From Streptomyces sp. NBC_01716 (GTDB lineage: Bacteria; Actinomycetota; Actinomycetes; Streptomycetales; Streptomycetaceae): DNA of 64,000 bases. Both the position numbers and the translations under genes were made by a program. Below, piece after piece: positions 7,596-15,132 of the stretch. The stretch is taken from assembly GCF_036248275.1 (NCBI RefSeq), contig NZ_CP109181.1, positions 4,340,001 to 4,404,000 on the forward strand, in the 5' to 3' direction. A model generated the notes under the pieces. That model searched no databases. It had not been told where the DNA came from and saw only the letters and a list, made by a program, of their open reading frames with translations. Position 1 is the first letter of the stretch. Each line of letters opens with the position of its first letter.

Positions 7596-7925
7596 TTAGC
7601 CGATGAAGCTCTCCAGGTCGCGCACGATGGCGGCCTTGGGCTTGGCGCCGACGATGGTCTTGGCGACCTCGCCGTTCTGGTAGACGTTCAGCGTCGGGAT
7701 GGACATGACGCCGTACTTGGCTGCCGTGGCCGGGTTCTCGTCGATGTTGAGCTTGACGACCTCGATCTTGTCTCCGTGCTCGGCCGCGATGGCTTCGAGC
7801 GACGGAGCGATCTGGCGGCACGGTCCGCACCAGGCGGCCCAGAAGTCCACCAGTACGGGCTTGTCGCTCTTGAGGACGTCCTCGTCGAACGAGTCGTCGG
7901 TCACGTGCTTCAGGTCGCCGGCCAC
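7596..7925 (-). CDS. trxA: Thioredoxin
   Basis: A 109-residue thioredoxin. The redox-active motif WAAWCGPCRQIAPSLE has the catalytic cysteines at residues 33 and 36, and the conserved cis-Pro segment SIPTLNVYQNGE follows. It reduces protein disulfides and is recharged by TrxB. The start is GTG at 7925, behind a strong AAGGAGG site; the frame is open further upstream but that sequence overlaps trxB and is not thioredoxin. It is 43 bases downstream of trxB, with which it is probably co-transcribed from the SigR-type promoter at 9014-9040. Confidence 0.96.
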   Translation of the reverse strand: MAGDLKHVTDDSFDEDVLKSDKPVLVDFWAAWCGPCRQIAPSLEAIAAEHGDKIEVVKLNIDENPATAAKYGVMSIPTLNVYQNGEVAKTIVGAKPKAAIVRDLESFIG

Positions 7926-7968
7926 GGCGGCCTCCTTAACTTCGTGGGGTGTGGGTGGGAACTGCTGG

Positions 7969-8943
7969 TCAGACGGAGGCGGTCTTCTCCGGCTCGGCGG
8001 CCTTCTCGCGGTCGCCGAGCGCGGAGAGGAAGCGCTCGGCGTCGAGGGCTGCGGAACATCCGGTGCCCGCGGCGGTGATCGCCTGGCGGTAGGTGTGGTC
8101 GACGACGTCGCCGGCGCCGAAGACACCCGTGAGGTTGGTGCGCGTCGAGGGCGCCTCAACCCGGAGGTAGCCCTCGTCATCCAGGTCGAGCTGGCCCTTG
8201 AAGAGCTCGGTGCGCGGGTCGTGGCCCACGGCGATGAACAGCCCGGTCACGGGCAGCTGCGACGTCTCACCGGTCTTGGTGTTGCGCAGGGTCAGACCGG
8301 AGACCTTCTGGTCACCGTGGATCTCCTCGACCGCGCTGTCCCAGGCGAACCGGATCTTCGGGTCGGCGAAGGCCCGGTCCTGCATGGCCTTGGAGGCCCG
8401 CAGGGTGTCACGCCGGTGGACGATCGTGACCGACTTGGCGAACCGGGAGAGGAAGGTCGCCTCTTCCATCGCCGTGTCGCCGCCACCGACGACCGCGATG
8501 TCCTGGTCCTTGAAGAAGAACCCGTCACACGTCGCACACCAGGAGACACCGCGTCCGGAGAGGGCGTCCTCGCGGGGCAGCCCGAGCTTGCGGTGCTGAG
8601 AGCCGGTCGTGACGATCACGGCCTTGGCGCGGTGGACGGTGCCCGCCGTGTCGGTGACCGTCTTGATCTCTCCGGTGAGGTCGACCGTGATGATGTCGTC
8701 CGGGACGAGCTCCGCACCGAACCGCTCCGCCTGCGCCCGCATGTTGTCCATCAGGTCCGGGCCCATGATGCCGTCGCGGAAGCCGGGGAAGTTCTCCACA
8801 TCGGTGGTGTTCATCAGCGCGCCGCCCGCGGTGACAGCCCCCTCGAACACGAGAGGCCGCAGCGAGGCGCGTGCGGTGTAGAGCGCGGCTGTGTACCCCG
8901 CCGGACCGGAGCCGATGATGATCACATTACGGACGTCGCTCAC
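7969..8943 (-). CDS. trxB: Thioredoxin reductase (NADPH, FAD)
   Basis: A 324-residue flavoprotein that passes electrons from NADPH to thioredoxin. The FAD-binding motif VIIIGSGPAGYTAALYTARA is at the N-terminus, the redox motif CATC lies in GVSWCATCDGFFF, the NADPH motif is VVGGGDTAMEEATFLSRFA, and the C-terminal FAD motif is TGVFGAGDVVDHTYRQAITA. GTG 8943 with GAGGAAG upstream is chosen; a longer in-frame start at 9015 adds unrelated residues. It is followed by trxA. The last ~20 residues (EKAAEPEKTASV) are a charged extension typical of the Streptomyces enzyme. Confidence 0.96.
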   Translation of the reverse strand: MSDVRNVIIIGSGPAGYTAALYTARASLRPLVFEGAVTAGGALMNTTDVENFPGFRDGIMGPDLMDNMRAQAERFGAELVPDDIITVDLTGEIKTVTDTAGTVHRAKAVIVTTGSQHRKLGLPREDALSGRGVSWCATCDGFFFKDQDIAVVGGGDTAMEEATFLSRFAKSVTIVHRRDTLRASKAMQDRAFADPKIRFAWDSAVEEIHGDQKVSGLTLRNTKTGETSQLPVTGLFIAVGHDPRTELFKGQLDLDDEGYLRVEAPSTRTNLTGVFGAGDVVDHTYRQAITAAGTGCSAALDAERFLSALGDREKAAEPEKTASV

Positions 8944-9013
8944 GGGTTTCTTCCTCGTCTCTGCAGACTGCCTGCTACTGCCAACGGGGCGGTTCAGGAC
9001 TCCCACCCCACCC

Positions 9014-9040
9014 AACGGATCCTACGGGCCTGGCATTCCC
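9014..9040 (-). promoter_or_regulatory. SigR-type promoter of trxBA
   Basis: On the reverse strand, GGGAAT (9040-9035) and GTT (9016-9014) are separated by 18 bases, matching the thiol-stress sigma factor SigR consensus (GGGAAT-N18-GTT). It lies about 70 bases before the trxB start. SigR control of trxBA is established in Streptomyces coelicolor; the match here is seen directly. Confidence 0.85.
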
Positions 9041-9067
9041 GCGAGGTCCCGGCGGCGCCGGGCGGTG

Positions 9068-10084
9068 TCAGGGGCGAGGGTAGGTCTGCGTGAGGAGAAG
9101 TTCACCCTTGGTGGGAGGGACGACGTCGACGCACGCGGCGTCGACGACATACGCCCGCACCAGGCTGCCGTCGGCGGGATCCGACAGGACGACAAGGAAG
9201 GCTTCGGTGCCTTCGTACGTACCCCTCTCGGCGGCCAACGGGGTGTCGGGGCGGCCTATTCCCTGCTGGATGCAGGGCGGCAGCTGGGGCACCAGCTTGG
9301 GCGACGCCGTGGTGGAGGGCGCGTTCCTCGTGGACTCCTCGCTGCCGGCGACACGCGGTTCGCCGGTGGCGGGCGTGGACGCGAGCAGTGAGCCGACCCT
9401 CTCGCGGATGGCGGTCCCGGAGAACACGTCACCGCCGCCGTCGGCCTGGCTCGATCCCGCGTCGCTCCGGTAGGAGGTCGCGTCCTCGCCCGGGGACGAC
9501 GTCTGGAACAGCAGAACGCTGACACCGATCGCCGCTGTTCCGAAGACGGCGCCGAGGATCGCACCACGGCGGCGGCGCACCTGCCGGGCGCGGCCGGGGC
9601 CGGTGGCCGCCCGTGAGCGTCCGGCGGGGCGGTCCGCCCGTGGAGCGTCGGGGACGGCGGCGCCGGCCCCCGTGGCACCGGGGGTGACGGCGGCGGGGAC
9701 GGGCGCGGGCTCCCGCTCGGGCTCGGTGCTTTCTGGTGTGTCGGTGGTGCTGTCGTCAGTGTCGTCCGTGCGCGATGTTTCACGTGAAACATCGGCGGTC
9801 GCGTCCGCCGCGAGCGGATCCGGCGCGGTCGCGTTCAGCAGCGCCTCGGCGGCCAGAGCGGCGTCGACCCGGGCTGCCACGTCGGCGGGCATGCGCGGGG
9901 GGCCGGGCAGCGAGCCCAGCAGTCCGCGGATCTCCTCCAGCGACTCGTACACATCGGCGCAGAGCGAGCAGCCGTCGAGGTGTGCGCGTACTTCGACGCT
10001 CCGCGTGGGGGAGAGCAGGCCCTCCGTGAGGTCGGAGATCTCCGAGACGTCCGGGTGCTCGGTCGTGCCGGTCGTGGTTGTCAC
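9068..10084 (-). CDS. Membrane-anchored zinc-finger anti-sigma factor candidate (for SigM)
   Basis: A 338-residue protein starting GTG 10084 behind GGAGGAGGTG. Its N-terminus has the zinc-associated anti-sigma (ZAS) pattern: His35-x3-Cys39-x2-Cys42 in HLDGCSLCADVYESL. A long Pro/Ala/Thr-rich linker (residues ~85-150) leads to one predicted transmembrane segment, GAILGAVFGTAAIGVSVLLF, and then a putative external domain of about 140 residues with two further cysteines (PPCIQQGIG and VVDAACVDVV). The start overlaps the sigM stop by four bases, the classic sigma/anti-sigma arrangement. A parS in the linker codes for DVSRETS. Anti-sigma function is inferred from motif and linkage. Confidence 0.75.
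   Translation of the reverse strand: MTTTTGTTEHPDVSEISDLTEGLLSPTRSVEVRAHLDGCSLCADVYESLEEIRGLLGSLPGPPRMPADVAARVDAALAAEALLNATAPDPLAADATADVSRETSRTDDTDDSTTDTPESTEPEREPAPVPAAVTPGATGAGAAVPDAPRADRPAGRSRAATGPGRARQVRRRRGAILGAVFGTAAIGVSVLLFQTSSPGEDATSYRSDAGSSQADGGGDVFSGTAIRERVGSLLASTPATGEPRVAGSEESTRNAPSTTASPKLVPQLPPCIQQGIGRPDTPLAAERGTYEGTEAFLVVLSDPADGSLVRAYVVDAACVDVVPPTKGELLLTQTYPRP
9777..9790. promoter_or_regulatory. parS: parS inside the anti-sigma candidate gene
   Basis: Perfect GTTTCACGTGAAAC within the coding sequence, read in the reverse direction as codons for VSRET in a low-complexity linker. Confidence 0.92.
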
Positions 10085-10842
10085 GCGCGCCCACCTCCTC
10101 CCTTCACGGCGGCAGGACCTTGTGGTCCCGCGTCTGGTCCGGTGTCCGGTCCCGCGTCCGGGGCCCTGTCCGGGCCTCTGTTCTGTGGTCCCGGCTCCGA
10201 TGGGACGGATGTCCCCGGCGTCCGGTTCCTTTGGGGGCCAAGACCGCCTCTCGCGCCGGTGCCGCCGTCGCTCTCCCGCAGATGGGCGAGCATCGGCAGG
10301 AGTCTGGCCCTGCCGCGCGCGCAACGGCTCTTTATCGTGCCGACGGGCACGTCCAGGACTTGCGCGGCCTCGGCCACGGGATACCCCTGCATGTCGACGA
10401 GGACCAGGGCGGCCCGCTGATCGGCGGGCAGCTTGGCGAGAGCGACGAGAAGCTGGCGGTGGAGGTCCTGGCGCTCGGCCGGGGCCTCGGCCGACTCGTG
10501 CGGTTCGAGGAGCTGCTCCAGGCGGTCCGTGTCGTCCACGGGCGATGTCTTGCGGGAAGCGGCTTTCCTCGCCCGGTCGAGACAGGCGTTGACGGTGATG
10601 CGGTGCAGCCATGTCGTGACGGCGGACTGGCCGCGGAAGGTGTGGGCGGCGCGGAAGGCGGACACGAGCGCGTCCTGCACGGCGTCGGCGGCTTCCTCGC
10701 GGTCCCCGAGCGTGCGCAGCGCCACCGCCCAGAGGCGGTCGCGATGGCGTCGTACGAGCTCACCGAAGGCGTCGGGATCTCCCTCGACATGACGTGCCAG
10801 GAGGTCCTGGTCGTCCACGCCGGCGAGTGTGGCGTCTTCCAA
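10081..10842 (-). CDS. sigM: ECF RNA polymerase sigma factor SigM
   Basis: A 253-residue ECF sigma factor. Region 2 is GELVRRHRDRLWAVALRTLG through TFRGQSAVTTWLHRITVNA (core binding and -10 recognition), and region 4 is LPADQRAALVLVDMQGYPVAEAAQVLDVPVGTIKSR (the HTH that reads -35). A Pro/Gly-rich tail of about 60 residues follows, unlike minimal ECF factors. The start is TTG 10842 after GGGGAGGGG, with no better start nearby. It is 30 bases downstream of the pseudokinase gene and overlaps the ZAS gene. SigM naming follows the conserved Streptomyces locus next to trxBA. Confidence 0.88.
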   Translation of the reverse strand: MEDATLAGVDDQDLLARHVEGDPDAFGELVRRHRDRLWAVALRTLGDREEAADAVQDALVSAFRAAHTFRGQSAVTTWLHRITVNACLDRARKAASRKTSPVDDTDRLEQLLEPHESAEAPAERQDLHRQLLVALAKLPADQRAALVLVDMQGYPVAEAAQVLDVPVGTIKSRCARGRARLLPMLAHLRESDGGTGARGGLGPQRNRTPGTSVPSEPGPQNRGPDRAPDAGPDTGPDAGPQGPAAVKGGGGRA

Positions 10843-10872
10843 CGGTGAGCCCCCTCCCCCTGGTCCGCAGGG

Positions 10873-12666
10873 TCAGCCTATGACCTTGATCTCCGAGATT
10901 CCGCCGCGGAACTCGTTCGCCGAGGAGGCCGGGGCGAGTTCCGTGATGTGGATCAGTACGTACCGGGTTCTGACGGGCTTGTCCAGGGTCGCCTTCAGAT
11001 TGCCGCCGGTCTGCCCCAGTTCGGTGATGCGCCGGGGGAAGTCCGACAGGGCCGCCGGGGCCGACGCGTCCTCGTCCGCGGCGAGGACCTGGGCCTTCTG
11101 GCCGGCGCGGTACATGGCGACATCGACGCCGTACACATCCTGCACGCTGCCGAGATCGACGACTATTCCGCTGCCGCCCCGGCGGTTGGGCAGGTTGCCG
11201 TAGTTCGCGTAGCCCTTGTACGTCCCGGTGATCCAGGCCGTTGCCGGGTCGCCGTCGGTGGCCAGAGGGACGTCCTCCGCCTGCACGCCGTCACCGTCCG
11301 GGGCGAACACCGAGGTCTCCTCGATCTTCAGATCCTTCGGGACCCGGGGCTCGGGCTTCTGCTGATTGCCGTCCACCGACTGGGACTGCGTCGTGTCGTC
11401 GGAGTTCGTGCGGTTGAGCATGTGGTCGGCCACCTGCCAACTGGCCAGCCCCAGCGCGGCGATGAGGAGCGCGGAGACCGTCCACTTCAGTGCTTTGCCC
11501 GTACGGCTCTGGAGGGGCGGCGGCGGGAGCGGCACGGGCTGCGCGGCGGGCTGTCCGACCGGACGGGTGGCGGGGCGGGCGTACGAGCCCTGCTGGTAGG
11601 TGGTGCGCTGGTACTCGGGCGGCGCGGCGAACGTGGGCTCCGGGGGCCGGACGCGCGGCATCTCAGCGACGGCCTTGGCCAGTTCGTCCGGGGTGGTGCA
11701 GGGCGGGTCCTGACGCGAGGCGGTGGCGCCCTCGTTGACGAGCGCGCGCATCGCGAGCTCGGACAGTCCGCGGTGCACCCCCGCCCGTACCTGGTCGGGG
11801 GCGATCAGGCCCACGCCCTTCGGTAGCCCCGCGAGGCCGTACGCGTCCGTCTCGTACGGCCAGCGTTGTGTCAGCGCCGCGTACAGGAGCGCGCCGATCG
11901 CCTCGGTGTCTGCACGCTGGGGGCGTTCCGCGCCGATGCCGCGCAGGGCGGCGTTCACGGCGAGGCCGCGGATCCGGTACTGGCCGGTGGAGCTGCGCAG
12001 TACAGCACTGGGCGTCAGCTTCAGATGGGCCAGGCCCTCGCGGTGCGCGGCGGCCATCGCCTGGGACACCTGGCTGACGAGCTGGTAGGCGTCGTGGGCC
12101 TCCATGGGGCCCGCGGCGAGGATCGCGGTGAGTTCCGTGGCGTCGGGCAACCATTCGTGGACGACGTAGACGAGGTCGTTCTCCTCGACGGCGTCGAGGA
12201 CCTGGACGAAGCGCGGGTCCCCGAGGAGCGCGGAGGAGCGGGCCGCCGCCAGTACGGAGCGGGCTCTCGGATGGTCGGCGGGCAGGAGGTGCACACCGAC
12301 GGCGCGGCGCAGCTTCTCGTCGACCGCACGCCAGCTGCTGAATCCGTCCAGACGGGTGACGCACTCTTCGAGCCGGTAGCGTCTGGCGAGCTTGTGGCCG
12401 CTGTGGAGTTCGGGTGGCGTCACGGCCTGGCGGGCCTCCTGGCGCTTTCCGTCCTCCGGCCCCGCCGGGTCGTCGGCCCCGGACTTCGCAGGCTTCCCGG
12501 CCGCGGAATCAGCCGATTTCTCGGGTCCGGGCTCACCGGCCTTGCCGTCTTCTGTCTTCTGGGCTTTCGCCACCCCGTCGGTGGTGGCCTTGTCCGCCTG
12601 GGCGGCCGGCGGTTCGTCACCGCTGTTGTCGGCCACCTCGACGGCAGCCGTGCTCCGTTCCGCCAC
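10873..12666 (-). CDS. Membrane pseudokinase with external discoidin-like domain, MurJ partner
   Basis: A 597-residue protein starting GTG 12666 (VAERSTAAVEVADNSGDE), with GCAGGAG five bases upstream. After an Ala/Lys-rich leader (to ~residue 90) comes a Ser/Thr-kinase-like domain (HKLARRYRLEECVTRLDGFS onward). The catalytic-loop position reads HREGLAHLKLTPSAVL, so the usual HRD aspartate and the Lys-Pro-Glu-Asn context are degraded: a pseudokinase. A single transmembrane segment (WTVSALLIAALGLASWQVAD) precedes an external beta-sandwich-like domain containing GDPATAWITGTYKGYANYG. In Mycobacterium tuberculosis the same parts are fused to MurJ (MviN) and the phosphorylated pseudokinase recruits FhaA; here it lies just downstream of murJ. 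Confidence 0.85.
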   Translation of the reverse strand: MAERSTAAVEVADNSGDEPPAAQADKATTDGVAKAQKTEDGKAGEPGPEKSADSAAGKPAKSGADDPAGPEDGKRQEARQAVTPPELHSGHKLARRYRLEECVTRLDGFSSWRAVDEKLRRAVGVHLLPADHPRARSVLAAARSSALLGDPRFVQVLDAVEENDLVYVVHEWLPDATELTAILAAGPMEAHDAYQLVSQVSQAMAAAHREGLAHLKLTPSAVLRSSTGQYRIRGLAVNAALRGIGAERPQRADTEAIGALLYAALTQRWPYETDAYGLAGLPKGVGLIAPDQVRAGVHRGLSELAMRALVNEGATASRQDPPCTTPDELAKAVAEMPRVRPPEPTFAAPPEYQRTTYQQGSYARPATRPVGQPAAQPVPLPPPPLQSRTGKALKWTVSALLIAALGLASWQVADHMLNRTNSDDTTQSQSVDGNQQKPEPRVPKDLKIEETSVFAPDGDGVQAEDVPLATDGDPATAWITGTYKGYANYGNLPNRRGGSGIVVDLGSVQDVYGVDVAMYRAGQKAQVLAADEDASAPAALSDFPRRITELGQTGGNLKATLDKPVRTRYVLIHITELAPASSANEFRGGISEIKVIG

Positions 12667-12777
12667 CGTCGCTCCTGCCTCCCCATCCGTTGCGCACTGT
12701 CCAACAGCCACGCCAATTGTGCCCACAGTTGGACGCTATGCACGACACACGGCGGCCGACGATGGTTGTGCTGGGCC

Positions 12778-15087
12778 CTAGCGTCCGAGGCGGCCCCGGA
12801 CCATTCCGACCAACGCGTTCATCTCTTCGACACGCAGTTTTCGCGCGACGACGAAGAAGCCGCCCAGCAGGACGATTCCGCCGACCGCCAGTGCGGCGAA
12901 CGAGCCGAGAACCTCACTGCCGAGCTTCTGGAGCACGAAGTAGGCGACCGCGCCGGCGGCGATCGTGCCGGGGACGGATGCCAGACAGAGCCTGGCGTAC
13001 GTACGCAGCACGCGCGAGCCGTCCAGATCGCCTCCCAGCCGCTTCTTGAGCCTGCGCCAGGCGATGCCCACACCGACGGCGTAGGCGAGCCCGTACGAGG
13101 CCGCCATGCCCACGACGGCCCAGCGCGAGGGAAGGACGACGAAGCAGAGGGCGGAGGCGGCGGCGTTCACGACGGCCACGATGACCGTGTTGTAGAAGGG
13201 GGTTCGGGTGTCCTCGTACGCGTAGAAGGCACGCAGCACCACGTACTGCACGGAGAACGGGATCAGACCGAGGCCGAAGGCCATCAGCATGTAGCCCATG
13301 GAGCGTGCCGATTCGATGCCGGAGGAGCCGAAGATCAGGGTGCACATCGGGATGCCGAGGGCGACGAAGCTGAAGGCGACGGGGACGATCGCGACGGCCG
13401 AGTTCCGCAGGCCCTGCGAGATGTCGTCGCGTACGGCTCCGGTGTCGCCGTCGTGCGCCGAGCGGGAGAGCCTGGGCAGCAGGGCCGCCATGACCGAGAC
13501 GGTGATTATGGCCTGCGGCATGCCCCAGATCAGCTGGGCGTTGGAGTAGGCGATGTAACCGGCGCCCTGGGTGCCGGAGTCGACGCCCGCCGCCGTGGAG
13601 AGCTGCGAGACGACCAGCACACCGGCCTGGTTGGCGAGGACGAACAGCACGGTCCACTTGGCGAGCTTCGCGGCCTTCCCGAGGCCGTGGCCGCGCCAGT
13701 CGAACCGCAGCCGGATCCGGAAGCCGGTCTCGCGCAGGTAGGGGATCATCGCGAGGGCCTGGACGGTGAGGCCGAGCACCACGCCGACACCGAGCAGGCG
13801 CTCGGCCTCGGGCGGGATGGACCCGACCGTCATTCCGGAGTCCTCGGCCGTGCCGTACACCCAGATGAACATGACGAGGGTGGCGATGATGATGATGTTG
13901 TTGAGGACCGGGGTCCACATCATCGCGCCGAACCTGCCCCGGGCGTTGAGGATCTGCCCCATCACGACGTGCACACCCATGAAGAAGATGGTGATCAGGC
14001 AGTAGCGCACGAACGTGACGGCGACGTCGTTGGCCGCCGGGTTGTCGGCGATGCTCACCGACATGAGGCGTACCAGCTGCGGGGCGGCGAACACCGAGAG
14101 CGCGGTCAGCGAGCCGAGGATCACGATGACGAGGGTGAGCAGGCGGTTGGCGTACGCCTCGCCGCCGTCCTCGTCGTCCTTCATCGCGCGGATCAGCTGG
14201 GGTACGAAGACCGAGTTGAGGCCGCCGCCGATGGTCAGGATGTAGATCATCGTCGGCAGGGTGATGGCGAGCTGGAAGGTGTCGCCGAGGGTGGCGGCGC
14301 CGAGCGCGGCCACGATCAGGGCGGAGCGTACGAAGCCGGTGAGCCGGGAGACGAGCGTGCCCGCCGCCATCACCGCGCTGGACTTCAGCAGTCCCGACGC
14401 CCGTCCGCCCGCCTTCTTCGCGGGCGGGGGCGCGGCGACGGCCTCCGGTGCGACGGCCGCCGGAGCGCCCGTGCCCTGCTGGTCGCGGAAGAGATGCGCG
14501 AAGGCGTCCGGTTCCCGCTCGTCGGTGGCGGACCCGGTGGCGGACCCGGTGGCGAGCTCGTCGACGCCTGTGAACTGCGTGGTCCTCGCGTCGTCCCCGT
14601 ACGGGAGGTGGTGGGAGGGCCCGTCGGGCTCGGGCGGCGGGGGCTGGTCCCAGACACGCGGATCGGGGGCGTACTGCTGCACCGGCGGCTGCTGGTGCAG
14701 CGGCGGCGTCTGCGGATAGGTGCCGGGGGCCTGCGCCTGCGGGCGGTAGGGATCCTGGTGGTAGGCGTCCTGAACGTACGGATCCTGGGTGTGGGCGCCC
14801 TGCGCGTACTGGTCCGGGCTGTTGTACGGGGTCTGGGCGTACGGACTCGGGGCGTAGGGGCCCTGGGCGTGCGGAGGCCCCGGGTGCGGGGCCTGGGGTG
14901 CCTGCGGGGTCTGGGCGTGCGGGCCCTGCGGGTACTGGTCCGGGTACTGGGGGCCCTGGCCGTAGTGGCCCTGTGCCTGGTCGGGTGCGGGGGCGTGGGG
15001 GTCGGCGGTGGGTGGCTGCGGCGGAACATGCCCTGCGGGATCGCCGCCTGCCCCCTGGCCGCGGTCACCGTCGTACGGCGCGTTCAT
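12778..15087 (-). CDS. murJ: Lipid II flippase MurJ (MviN)
   Basis: A 769-residue protein. Residues 1-~220 are a low-complexity Pro/Gln/Tyr/Gly-rich cytoplasmic leader (repeats such as YPQGPHAQTPQAPQ), then the MurJ core begins SSAVMAAGTLVSRLTGFVRS with 14 or so membrane segments, including NARGRFGAMMWTPVLNN and YAYEDTRTPFYNT. MurJ flips lipid II across the membrane for peptidoglycan synthesis. The ATG at 15087 is 45 bases after the DUF6049 gene and the stop is 112 bases from the pseudokinase. It is the MOP-family half of the mycobacterial MviN fusion, kept as a separate gene. Confidence 0.92.
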   Translation of the reverse strand: MNAPYDGDRGQGAGGDPAGHVPPQPPTADPHAPAPDQAQGHYGQGPQYPDQYPQGPHAQTPQAPQAPHPGPPHAQGPYAPSPYAQTPYNSPDQYAQGAHTQDPYVQDAYHQDPYRPQAQAPGTYPQTPPLHQQPPVQQYAPDPRVWDQPPPPEPDGPSHHLPYGDDARTTQFTGVDELATGSATGSATDEREPDAFAHLFRDQQGTGAPAAVAPEAVAAPPPAKKAGGRASGLLKSSAVMAAGTLVSRLTGFVRSALIVAALGAATLGDTFQLAITLPTMIYILTIGGGLNSVFVPQLIRAMKDDEDGGEAYANRLLTLVIVILGSLTALSVFAAPQLVRLMSVSIADNPAANDVAVTFVRYCLITIFFMGVHVVMGQILNARGRFGAMMWTPVLNNIIIIATLVMFIWVYGTAEDSGMTVGSIPPEAERLLGVGVVLGLTVQALAMIPYLRETGFRIRLRFDWRGHGLGKAAKLAKWTVLFVLANQAGVLVVSQLSTAAGVDSGTQGAGYIAYSNAQLIWGMPQAIITVSVMAALLPRLSRSAHDGDTGAVRDDISQGLRNSAVAIVPVAFSFVALGIPMCTLIFGSSGIESARSMGYMLMAFGLGLIPFSVQYVVLRAFYAYEDTRTPFYNTVIVAVVNAAASALCFVVLPSRWAVVGMAASYGLAYAVGVGIAWRRLKKRLGGDLDGSRVLRTYARLCLASVPGTIAAGAVAYFVLQKLGSEVLGSFAALAVGGIVLLGGFFVVARKLRVEEMNALVGMVRGRLGR

Positions 15088-15132
15088 GGTTACCCCACCT
15101 CATCGTCCCGGGCCGGCCGGCCACGACATCGC

